From contig NZ_JACJPI010000041.1 in assembly GCF_014695975.1 (NCBI RefSeq), forward strand, positions 1 to 64,000: DNA of 64,000 bases, read 5' to 3'. How positions within the stretch are numbered: the stretch's first letter is position 1; every line of letters begins with the position of its first letter. A program made the position numbers and the translations under genes. The DNA is from Leptolyngbya sp. FACHB-321 (lineage in GTDB: Bacteria > Cyanobacteriota > Cyanobacteriia > Leptolyngbyales > Leptolyngbyaceae). A model generated the notes under the pieces. The model saw only the letters and a program-made list of their open reading frames with translations. It was not told the DNA's origin and did no database searches. Positions 42,164-49,455 of this stretch are shown here, piece after piece.

Positions 42164-42270
42164 CAAAAACACAAACCGGGCAAGGTGAAACAGAACGCGT
42201 ATACTAGCTTCAGAGTGACTTCCCGCTTGCCCGCTGCCCTCTCTTCCATGCTTTCTCTGTCTAGCAGACC

Positions 42271-43440
42271 ATGCAGTTTGACCGCAAGCCTTTACCTGAT
42301 ATTGTCATTGAGGTGTTCCCGTTTAAGCCGGTTGCGCCCACAGTCAACGTGCCCAAACAGCGAGGTCGTCCCCCGTTACCCGTCCCAGCAGTAGACGACC
42401 CCCGGTTGCATATTGTGGAGACTTGGTTAGCCAGTGAAAGCTTAAAACCCAATAGCCGTAAAGCCTATGCAAGGGAGTTGAAACGGTTTCTGGTATGGAG
42501 TGATCGCGCCCTAGAGGAGTTTACTCAGGCAGACATAGCCCTCTACAAAGACGATCTGAAGTCGGTGAAAGCAGAAGACGGGGAAACGAGTGTAAATAGT
42601 GTCAATGTGGCACTGACTGCACTGCGGAGCTTCTTTAACTGGTACTGTGCGCAAGCTATAGAAGTGGGACAGTCCGCCCGAGTGAACCCCACGTTGGGAG
42701 TAAAGTTTGAACGCGTACCGCTACCACCACCTAAGGACGTGAGTCAGACAGCATTGGAGTGGTTAAACACTGCATTGGAGTACACACAGGAAACCCAGTC
42801 GCGCGATCGGGCAATGGTACAGGTGTTGTGTCATGGACTAAGAGCTGGTGAACTGGTGAGCCTGAATGTGGGCAGTTATGACGGGAGACGACTGCATATT
42901 GCACACACGAAGACCAACGAACCGCGCACGGTGCCGCTATGTGATGCAGGGAGATCTGCACTGAATCAATATCTGGAAGGGAGAGCTATAGACGGGGAGA
43001 CATTGACCCCAGAACGGCCGCTCATGCACTCGTTGAGTCGTAGTGAGCGGTTGAGTTACCACGGGGTTTACCAAGCAGTGAAGCGGTTGGGGATGTTGGC
43101 GGCACAATTGAGCTTAAAGGACTGGCTGAGTCAGCAGTCAGAAGAGGCAAGGCACGTGAGAGAGGGAGTGCAGGCATTGAACGCGGAGTCACTGTTGTCG
43201 CTAGCGCCTGTACTGCCTTATGGGGTGTGGGCAGTAGCGTCTGAGTTGGTGCAACTCCACCCCCACCAGTTACGGCATACGTATGCAACGGGGTTGTTCC
43301 GGCAGGGATTAGACCCCACTCATGCTCGCAGGCTGTTAGGACATAGTTCTGAACAGACCACGAGACGGTATACGCAGGCGGTAGAGGCAGAGGCGGCAGA
43401 GGCGGCCTATTATCGGTTGATTGGAGAGACGGTGGAGTAG
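42271..43440 (+). CDS. Tyrosine recombinase/integrase
   Basis: 389 aa. N-terminal SAM-like DNA-binding domain (about 45-130: HIVETWLASESLKPNSRKAY, TALRSFFNWYC). The catalytic domain carries Arg191 (CHGLRAGEL), Lys214 (AHTKTNEP), His332/Arg335 (HPHQLRHTYATG), His358 (LLGHSSEQTT) and nucleophile Tyr367 (RRYTQA). A ~45-residue insert (about 280-325) precedes the HQLRH box, unlike XerC/D. It is not an IntI-type integron integrase by its motif spacing as far as I can see. Likely plasmid dimer resolution or integration. The first phased array lies just upstream. Confidence 0.92.
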   Translation: MQFDRKPLPDIVIEVFPFKPVAPTVNVPKQRGRPPLPVPAVDDPRLHIVETWLASESLKPNSRKAYARELKRFLVWSDRALEEFTQADIALYKDDLKSVKAEDGETSVNSVNVALTALRSFFNWYCAQAIEVGQSARVNPTLGVKFERVPLPPPKDVSQTALEWLNTALEYTQETQSRDRAMVQVLCHGLRAGELVSLNVGSYDGRRLHIAHTKTNEPRTVPLCDAGRSALNQYLEGRAIDGETLTPERPLMHSLSRSERLSYHGVYQAVKRLGMLAAQLSLKDWLSQQSEEARHVREGVQALNAESLLSLAPVLPYGVWAVASELVQLHPHQLRHTYATGLFRQGLDPTHARRLLGHSSEQTTRRYTQAVEAEAAEAAYYRLIGETVE

Positions 43441-43563
43441 GGAAAGAGCAGTCTTTACTTGAACCGAGGCCGGTAAGCTGTACCTTCCGCTCTCCCCCTC
43501 TTCTCTTTCCCCACATAAGTACAGCACTTTTTAGTGTATTTGTACTAGAAAAACCTTGAAGCC

Positions 43564-44055
43564 ATGTTAATCTTACGGTCAACCCTCAATAGGGTTGCAG
43601 TCGGTCCTGCTCGTGTTGCCGCCCGTCTGGCACTGGCACTGATTCTGCCTTTAAACTATTTGTCTACTTTATCGATGCCAGCGAGAGCGCAACAAACTGT
43701 TCCAGCAGCGGTTGCAGCTTGTGCCGCTCAACCAGAAATCTGCGGACTTGTGGTAGTCGGTTTCGGAGTCTGGTATGTGTATTGGCGAGGCCGTCCACCA
43801 GAATACTGTACCTTTGCTACCTGCGAGGTCTTACGGCAGCCGTTACGGATTGATGACCCAGACCAGCCGATTGAGTCCCAAATCATTGATTATGTTTGGG
43901 GTAATAATGCCACAGAGGCGGAACAAAACTGCAAACGCCTTGCTGCACAAGCAGGGTTGCGGTACGTCAAGGTCAGACGCACGAGTCAAAAGGGCAAACG
44001 CTGGGAATGCCACGTTGACAACCATCCTGAGACTACTCCCCACCGAGGACGCTAA
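43564..44055 (+). CDS. Hypothetical exported or membrane-anchored protein (163 aa)
   Basis: N-terminal signal-like sequence (VAARLALALILPLNYLSTLS, then MPARAQQ cleavage-like region), a second hydrophobic segment (GLVVVGFGVWYVYW) and a Cys-containing soluble domain (EYCTFATCEVLRQPLRI, WGNNATEAEQNCKRLAAQAG, KRWECHVD). Probably an exported disulfide-containing protein attached by the second segment. Family not recognised. Its TAA is followed after one base by the next gene's ATG, so the two are co-translated. Confidence 0.65.
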   Translation: MLILRSTLNRVAVGPARVAARLALALILPLNYLSTLSMPARAQQTVPAAVAACAAQPEICGLVVVGFGVWYVYWRGRPPEYCTFATCEVLRQPLRIDDPDQPIESQIIDYVWGNNATEAEQNCKRLAAQAGLRYVKVRRTSQKGKRWECHVDNHPETTPHRGR

Positions 44056-44056
44056 C

Positions 44057-44566
44057 ATGCACATTTTGCAATTCACGCTTTGCTACCCGCTTGGTGAGTG
44101 CCACCCTGACGCTTTGCTCGACATGCCGCCAGACGACGTGGAGTTGAGCGGCAACTATGAGCTTTATGAGTTTCAGACAGCCGCTCAAGTACCTGCTGTA
44201 GGAAAAGGGTGGGACTTTCCTGAATCGGGTGGGCGTTGGGTAATCACTAAAGTCGAGTCGTATGCACCCACGGTTCCCAACACGATCGACGGGTTTCACA
44301 CGGTGCTTTGTACCAGAGACGGTGTGCTTTTAGACCGTAAGGACAGTGACACTGACTACCGTGTGCTGGGTCTACGGCTGGACGGTGACACAATCTATGA
44401 ACGTGAGCCGGGACTGGCTGATTGGTGGGTCAGTTCAGCCCTGTCACTACCAAAACCCTCTAACGAGCAAACTATACACCTGTTTCAACCAGTTGAGGGA
44501 CGACCCGCATGTGGCTATGATCTCGTTGCCATTGTCCAAACACAAGGATCAACCGTCACTGCTTAA
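44057..44566 (+). CDS. Hypothetical protein (169 aa)
   Basis: True start ATG 44057 (MHILQFTLCYPLGECHPDAL), 1 bp after the previous stop; the listed start at 43775 is in another gene's shadow. Soluble, acidic, beta-rich by appearance (VGKGWDFPESGGRWVITKVE, DYRVLGLRLDGDTIYEREPG). No motif recognised. Probably an operon partner of the exported protein before it. Confidence 0.65.
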   Translation: MHILQFTLCYPLGECHPDALLDMPPDDVELSGNYELYEFQTAAQVPAVGKGWDFPESGGRWVITKVESYAPTVPNTIDGFHTVLCTRDGVLLDRKDSDTDYRVLGLRLDGDTIYEREPGLADWWVSSALSLPKPSNEQTIHLFQPVEGRPACGYDLVAIVQTQGSTVTA

Positions 44567-44890
44567 GGCTGTTTGAGTGCTGTGTAGTTACGTTTAGCAC
44601 CAGCACTAGACAGACAATCCAAAACAAAGCTATTCCACGAGAAAGATCGGGTCGGGTGGCAAACTCTCCCTCCCCCCTCCTAGGCAGTGAAGCAGAGCCG
44701 CAGCAAGGTAACGCTCATTCACCGCAGGACTAACAAGTTCTGCCAAAAAGTCGTGTAGCGAAGTGAACGGTGTACAACTTTTAGTGGGGTCTGCTCAACC
44801 ACAGTACCTTTGACGCCTATGCCCTGATCGCGGTCTAAACAACAGGTCTGCCAACATCGCTCATTCATACCAATTGCTTAGAGCTAAATC
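44567..44890. other. Intergenic, C/T tract and hairpin
   Basis: Holds a C/T tract (CTCTCCCTCCCCCCTCC) and an imperfect hairpin AAAAGTCGTGTA ... TGTACAACTTTT near 44754-44792. No gene seen. It leads into phased array 2. Confidence 0.4.
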
Positions 44891-45034
44891 GGGAAAAATC
44901 GGGACAGTCTCGGACAAAACTGGGATTAAATGGGAAGCAATGGGCATGAACGGGCAAAATTGGGACGCTCCGGGGTAATTTGGGTCGATGCGGGGCAAAT
45001 GGGGCACTGTTGGGACGGTTTAGGCAAAACCGGG
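44891..45034 (+). repeat. 10-bp phased GGG array 2
   Basis: 15 positions spaced 10 bp (one +1 slip after the second), 13 of them GGG or GGGG, plus CGG and AGG. Units such as GGGACAGTCT, GGGACGCTC and GGGACGGTTT share the GGGAC core of array 1. G-rich on the plus strand. It lies between the hypothetical operon and the IS200/IS605 element. Confidence 0.88.
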
Positions 45035-45328
45035 CGAATTGGAAACTTTACTAACTGTCCATAGGGGGTTGGTTAATTCCTACTGCACTTGTCTAGCAAG
45101 CGTTGAGGATAGGTAAAAACATCATTGTTGAGATAGTAAGTCAGCTGACGACTCGGCTCAGACTTACCAACGCCCCTTGTGTACGAGTTGCTGGACTTTA
45201 GCCGCTAGAAAGCTGACCGATCAATCAGGGAGCTGAGGGTGCGACGCAAGCTGCTATAGAAAACCAGCGTGAGAACCCCGGTCTTTCAAGCCGGGGATGA
45301 AACGCCGCCGCAGCTTTGAAGCTGCCAG

Positions 45329-45742
45329 TTACTTGCCGTTCTGAGATTCAATGTACTGCTTAACAATGGTGGTGGAAACATTGCCCACTGAGCCAACAAA
45401 ATAGCTTGGAGTCCAGGTAGAGGGCAGCTTTTTCAGCCATTCGAACTCTAGCCGCAAGTTGTGAGAAAGCCTGCCCTTAGACCGATGGGCTACCTTTGCC
45501 GCTGAATCGTTGACCGTGACGTTGACCAATAGGTGCACATGGTCAGGTTGAACCCCCAGAGAGAGGATGCGCCAACGGTTTTCGACTGCCACAGCAAAGA
45601 TGATTTCTTGAGCACGGTCAACGATGCCTTTGACGAGTACAGGTCTGCGACGTTTGGGTACAAAAACGAAGTGAAAGTTAATCAGTGAAACCGAGTTCCC
45701 TTCGTGCCTGTACTCATGATCTTTCGCCAAAAGTTTAGCCAT
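45329..45742 (-). CDS. tnpA: IS200/IS605 transposase TnpA (Y1, HUH)
   Basis: 137 aa. HUH motif in VQPDHVHLLVNV, catalytic tyrosine in TTIVKQYIESQ, and the N-terminal SVSLINFHFVFVPKRRRPVL block of the family. It cuts single-stranded DNA at the element ends during replication. Full length without stops, so potentially active. It is divergent from tnpB across 59 bp. Confidence 0.93.
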   Translation of the reverse strand: MAKLLAKDHEYRHEGNSVSLINFHFVFVPKRRRPVLVKGIVDRAQEIIFAVAVENRWRILSLGVQPDHVHLLVNVTVNDSAAKVAHRSKGRLSHNLRLEFEWLKKLPSTWTPSYFVGSVGNVSTTIVKQYIESQNGK

Positions 45743-45801
45743 GCTTCACACTTTTATCTTTTGCTGGGTGCTAGTGTAACAACAGTTATGAGGTAGTACG
45801 T

Positions 45802-47079
45802 TTGTTTGGTTGTCAACCCATACTGATCGAATCAAACCCAGTCTTGGAGTTCGTTTGTAGTGAAGCAAATAAGCTCACAAACCAGGGCCTTTATTACGCT
45901 TGGCAGTGGTATTTCAAGACGGGCAAATATGTCAGTAAGTTTGACCTAAACTACCAGTACAAACCGAGCAAGCATTTTGCCGCGTTAGCAGCACAGGCAG
46001 CGCAGCAGGTATTAGGCTCAGTCTACGAAGCGTTCAAGTCCTACCGTGAGCTATTGAAGCTCTGGAGAGCGGGTGAGCTAGCCGATAAGCCCAAGTTGCC
46101 CAACTACCGGACGAAAGGTGGTTTAGCGGTTGTCTCGTACCCCAAACAGGCAATCAAGCTAGTTGATGGGCAGGTACGTTTACCGTTAGGCAATCAAATC
46201 AAGGCGTGGTTTGACTTGGATTGCTTCATGGTGCCAATGCCAAGCAACCTGAAGTTTGAGGACATTAAGGAAGTGCGGCTACTGCCACGCAACGGGTGCT
46301 TCTACGCTGAGTTTGTCTACCGTCTGCCTCAGTTCAAGGTTGAGGTTGATTTCAGTAAGGCGTTGGGGATTGATTCTGGCTTGCATAACTGGCTGACGTG
46401 TATCTCCAATATAGGCACTAGCTTTATTGTGGATGGCTTGCAGCTCAAGTCGGTGAACCGCTGGTATAACAAGCAGATTTCAACCGTGAAGGAAGGTCAG
46501 CCGCAAGGTTTCTGGTCGAAGCGCTTAGCAGGCATCACCGAAACACGCAACCGACAAATGCGCGATGCCATTAATAAAGCAGCACGATTAGTGCTTGACC
46601 ACTGCCTTGAGCATAGTATCGGTACGGTCGTGTTTGGGTGGAACAAGGGGCAAAGACAAGCAGTCAATTTGGGGCATCAGACCAACCAAAAGTTTGTGCA
46701 GATTCCCACAGCGCGACTCAAAGACCGTATCGCTCAACTGTGTGAGCAGTACGGCTTGCAGTTCGTGGAAACAGAGGAATCGTACACTTCAAAAGCTTCG
46801 TTTGTGGATGGCGATCAGCTACCTGTTTTCGGTGCAAAACCCGAAGGGTGGCAAGCTTCTGGCAAGCGAACGAAGCGCGGTTTGTACCGTACCGCAATGA
46901 ACTGGTACATCAACGCCGATTGCAACGGCGCTGCCAACATTCTGCGTAAAGTAGCGACGATGCTTGGACTTGATCTGAGCGGAGTTGGTAGGGGGTCTTT
47001 GACTGCCCCCACTCGGATGCAAGTCTGGGTGACAGCTAAAAGGAGACGTGAAGCGGCATCTCTTCAGAGTGCCGCGTAA
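45802..47079 (+). CDS. tnpB: TnpB (RNA-guided nuclease of IS605 elements)
   Basis: 425 aa from TTG 45802 (no ATG in frame). RuvC-like residues: Asp in ALGIDSGLHNWLTC, Glu in VETEESYTSKASF, Asp in NADCNGAANILRK. The usual CxxC...CxxC zinc finger between Glu and Asp is missing: SYTSKASFVDGDQLPVFG in place of ..TSKTCSxCG... TnpB uses an RNA made from the element's right end to cut the empty donor site; the guide would be encoded just past 47114. The start is uncertain. Confidence 0.88.
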   Translation: MFGCQPILIESNPVLEFVCSEANKLTNQGLYYAWQWYFKTGKYVSKFDLNYQYKPSKHFAALAAQAAQQVLGSVYEAFKSYRELLKLWRAGELADKPKLPNYRTKGGLAVVSYPKQAIKLVDGQVRLPLGNQIKAWFDLDCFMVPMPSNLKFEDIKEVRLLPRNGCFYAEFVYRLPQFKVEVDFSKALGIDSGLHNWLTCISNIGTSFIVDGLQLKSVNRWYNKQISTVKEGQPQGFWSKRLAGITETRNRQMRDAINKAARLVLDHCLEHSIGTVVFGWNKGQRQAVNLGHQTNQKFVQIPTARLKDRIAQLCEQYGLQFVETEESYTSKASFVDGDQLPVFGAKPEGWQASGKRTKRGLYRTAMNWYINADCNGAANILRKVATMLGLDLSGVGRGSLTAPTRMQVWVTAKRRREAASLQSAA

Positions 47080-47153
47080 CATCCGTTTAGAATCCCCGCG
47101 CATTGATGCCGGGGAGTAGTCAATCTTGCAGAGTCAGCACGAGCCGCCGCTGA

Positions 47154-47169
47154 CTTTTCACGTGAAAAG
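47154..47169. promoter_or_regulatory. Perfect 16-bp palindrome CTTTTCACGTGAAAAG
   Basis: Lies in the gap between the IS element and phased array 3. Perfect dyad with CACGTG centre, a good candidate for a dimeric regulator site. Confidence 0.5.
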
Positions 47170-47361
47170 ACGCTACGTCATTTAGGTGCAGCGATCGCCA
47201 ACGCGCTGAACTAACAGACACAAGCACCAACGCCCTACTTAAAACGCAGTTCACAGGGTCGCTTTCTGGCAAACCATAGTAGAGAGCGCGAGCTTTTGCG
47301 TGTGCAACCCACAATTCTGCAAGGCAAAGTGATCAAAAGTGCTGCCTGCGTGTATAGTTGT

Positions 47362-47507
47362 CCCAAGTCGTCCCGTTTTACCCCGGAACATCCCCAACGT
47401 AACCTTGAATGTCCCAGAGTTTCCCATTCCGTCCCAAGTGTGGCTTCAAATTCCCCAATCAAACCCAGTCTGTCCCAGATAAGCCCAAGCTTGCCCTTAA
47501 CTGTCCC
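47362..47507 (-). repeat. 10-bp phased GGG array 3 (G on minus strand), upstream of parM
   Basis: CCC recurs every 10 bp (four +1 slips) at 13 of 15 positions from 47362 to 47507. On minus, units read GGGACGACTT and GGGACAACTA. A TATAGT -10-like box at 47353-47358 directly precedes it. It ends 41 bp before the parM start, the position that parC centromeres occupy in parMRC loci. Confidence 0.88.
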
Positions 47508-47547
47508 GGGCTGAACCACAAAGCCTGTTGAATCATTAGGAGTTTCC

Positions 47548-48891
47548 ATGCCTGAACCACGTGAACCAGTCCCTGTACTACTCGCAATCGACAACGGGTT
47601 GTCAGAAACAAAAGCCTTTTGGAATGTCGCTGGTGAACCTGTCCAACTCATGCGGCTGTCACCAGAAATTATTGAAGTACAGAGCGAAAACCTCTTGGAG
47701 TCTGGGTTGCTCGGCGGTCGTCCAGAAGACAATGCCTTAATTGAAATCATAGACGGGCGGCTCTTTGCTGTTGGTAAGCAAGCACGAGACTTGCGAGGCA
47801 AAAGCCCAGTCGAAGAGACCAAATACCAAATGAGTGTGTATAAGATTCTGGCGACGGTAGGTGCAATCGCTACCAGGTTGGGTGTGACACGGCTTGAACT
47901 CACTATCGCCACCCTGCTACCGTTCAGTGAGTACCAGGACAGGAAAGAGTTTATTGAGCTGCTCAAGGAGCAACTGAGAGAGTTTAATTTTCGGAAAACA
48001 CCGATTCGGTGCAAAATCGAGAGCGTAGCTGTAAAGCCTGAAGGGGCAGGCATTTCAATTAGCTACATGCATAGGGAAGCTAACTTTAAAGATCAGAACA
48101 CCCTGGTACTTATGGTGGGACACCGTGACGCCTCTCTACTACCGTTTGAAGAAGGCAAGCCTCTTACCGGTATGGGTGACCAGTTAGGTGATCAACTCGG
48201 GTTTCTCGAACTGCAAAAACAAGTAGTGACCCGTGCCGCCTTAAACCTAAGTGCACGGAACCAGGTAAGGCTACCGGAATACTTGTTCCGCGCGAAGGCA
48301 GAACCTGAGTACATTCAGCGCATTGCTGAAATGGCTGTAACAGGAACTGAGATCAAGAAAAAAGTGGCTCGTCTCCAAGAAGCCATTACAGCGAGTCAGA
48401 AATGGTACATCAGCACTCTCACCCACTGGATCAAAGCGACACTGGGTCCCTTCCTGTCCACTGTTGATCGTGTGATCATTTCAGGAGGCACTGCGCTTTA
48501 CCTACAAGAAGACCTTGTTGAGTTCTTTAGCGCCTTGCCCAGATTGCATGACCCAGACAGCATTATTTGGGGTGGCTTGGAGTCTCAAGCAGAGATCGAA
48601 GCATGGTTAGGCTCCGAAATTGACACGGAGCTAGCTGTGAGACTGGCGGATGTCTACGGTTTGTATGTTGATACAATGGCCCGCTTCCCCAATTTAGGGC
48701 CTGGGGAAACGGAGTCAGTAACCGAGTTAGACGAAAGTGAAGAAAGCCTCGCTGTAGCAACTACAAGCGAAGAGTTGACTGACACCGAACCCACGAACGG
48801 CAAAGCTAAAGCTGGGTCAAGAAGACAAGCTAAGGACGTCAAACTCCCAGTAGTTCCAAAGCAAAGACAAGGCGCTGCTAAACGGAGTTAA
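47548..48891 (+). CDS. parM: ParM/StbA-like actin-family partition ATPase
   Basis: 447 aa, ATG with AGGAG 7 nt upstream. Actin-fold motifs: phosphate 1 VLLAIDNGLSETKAFW (about 10-25), phosphate 2 TLVLMVGHRDASLLPFEEG, adenosine loop VDRVIISGGTALYLQEDLVE. A C-terminal ~70-residue Ser/Glu/Lys-rich tail (ETESVTELDESEESLAVATT... ends in AAKRS) is not needed for the fold and could be a regulatory or interaction tail. Plasmid-segregating filaments are the expected role. The ParR-like gene follows by 1 bp. Confidence 0.88.
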   Translation: MPEPREPVPVLLAIDNGLSETKAFWNVAGEPVQLMRLSPEIIEVQSENLLESGLLGGRPEDNALIEIIDGRLFAVGKQARDLRGKSPVEETKYQMSVYKILATVGAIATRLGVTRLELTIATLLPFSEYQDRKEFIELLKEQLREFNFRKTPIRCKIESVAVKPEGAGISISYMHREANFKDQNTLVLMVGHRDASLLPFEEGKPLTGMGDQLGDQLGFLELQKQVVTRAALNLSARNQVRLPEYLFRAKAEPEYIQRIAEMAVTGTEIKKKVARLQEAITASQKWYISTLTHWIKATLGPFLSTVDRVIISGGTALYLQEDLVEFFSALPRLHDPDSIIWGGLESQAEIEAWLGSEIDTELAVRLADVYGLYVDTMARFPNLGPGETESVTELDESEESLAVATTSEELTDTEPTNGKAKAGSRRQAKDVKLPVVPKQRQGAAKRS

Positions 48892-48892
48892 T

Positions 48893-49384
48893 ATGCCGAA
48901 CGAAAACGGGCAAGCACCCAAGGACAACCGACTCAGGTTAAGACTGCAGTCCGGCACCATGCTGGAGCAGACAGTCAACAGACTTAAAGATGACGGCAGA
49001 GACAAGGAAAGGCAGCGTCTTGAAGCAGCGATCTGTGCCTTCTGGGCACCTTATGCCTACCAGGACTCAGAGACCTTACAGGAAGTAGCACTGCAATCAA
49101 TCCTCGATCTCAGTGACCAAATTCTAGAGATTGCCCTACTCGCCAACCTCCCGATCGACCACCTCGATCCAATGCGGTTGAAGGCGAATGCTGTTAGTCT
49201 CAAACAACTGCTTAAAAATTCGGCGGCAGCGACAAGCAGTACCGAAAGCAAGGTCACAATCGGCACTCAGGCAAAACCACCCCAGCCGACCAGTGAGCCA
49301 ACTAACGTAAAACAAAATAGCAGTAGAGCCACAAAACCAAGTGTGACCGCAAAACCAGAAAGAGAGAGCCTCTTTGACGACTAA
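48893..49384 (+). CDS. ParR-like partition adaptor candidate
   Basis: 163 aa, 1 bp after parM (TAATATG), clearly co-translated. The first ~100 residues are helical with an N-terminal basic, beta-like start (NRLRLRLQSGTMLEQTVNRL) as in ribbon-helix-helix adaptors, followed by LEAAICAFWAPYAY and LDLSDQILEIALLANLPI. The tail is a disordered Thr/Ser/Pro region ending in the acidic motif RESLFDD, which could touch ParM or the replisome. Identification as ParR rests on position and architecture, not on sequence identity. The natural partner for the phased arrays. Confidence 0.6.
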   Translation: MPNENGQAPKDNRLRLRLQSGTMLEQTVNRLKDDGRDKERQRLEAAICAFWAPYAYQDSETLQEVALQSILDLSDQILEIALLANLPIDHLDPMRLKANAVSLKQLLKNSAAATSSTESKVTIGTQAKPPQPTSEPTNVKQNSSRATKPSVTAKPERESLFDD

Positions 49385-49415
49385 GGTAAGCAAACCTCCT
49401 CCCCTTTTCTCACAC

Positions 49416-49444
49416 ACTCACCCTCCTGACAGGGTGAGTTTTTT
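49416..49444 (+). terminator. Terminator/leader hairpin before dnaX
   Basis: ACTCACCCT-CCTGAC-AGGGTGAGT followed by TTTTT. It closes the parMR operon and also forms the leader of dnaX. The apical CCTGAC recurs in two other leaders (50860 and 60474). Confidence 0.75.
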
Positions 49445-49455
49445 ATGAGCAACCG

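Larger units (their letters stand above)
45270..47121. mobile_element. IS200/IS605-family element with divergent tnpA and tnpB
   Basis: Bounded by two short hairpins, CCCCGG-N9-CCGGGG (45276-45296) and CCCCGCGCATTGATGCCGGGG (47094-47114), which resemble subterminal stem-loops recognised by Y1 transposases. It contains a minus-strand tnpA and plus-strand tnpB. Exact ends are uncertain by roughly 10-20 bp because these elements leave no target duplication. Confidence 0.8.

Noticed and set aside
41989-42249. Minus-strand ORF of 86 aa over phased array 1
   Set aside because: Its Cys/Pro/Phe-rich translation is a product of the 10-bp GGG pattern; a 10-bp period is not compatible with coding.
42271-43440. 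Recombinase as the integron integrase of the cassette array
   Set aside because: 20 kb away from the array, no attI-like site seen beside it, and motif spacing does not look like IntI.
43775-44056. Long upstream part of ORF 43775-44566
   Set aside because: It is the shadow frame of the exported protein gene 43564-44055; the real gene starts at ATG 44057.
47296-47514. Plus-strand ORF over phased array 3
   Set aside because: Pro/Ser-rich artefact of the CCC array; no start signal and no family.
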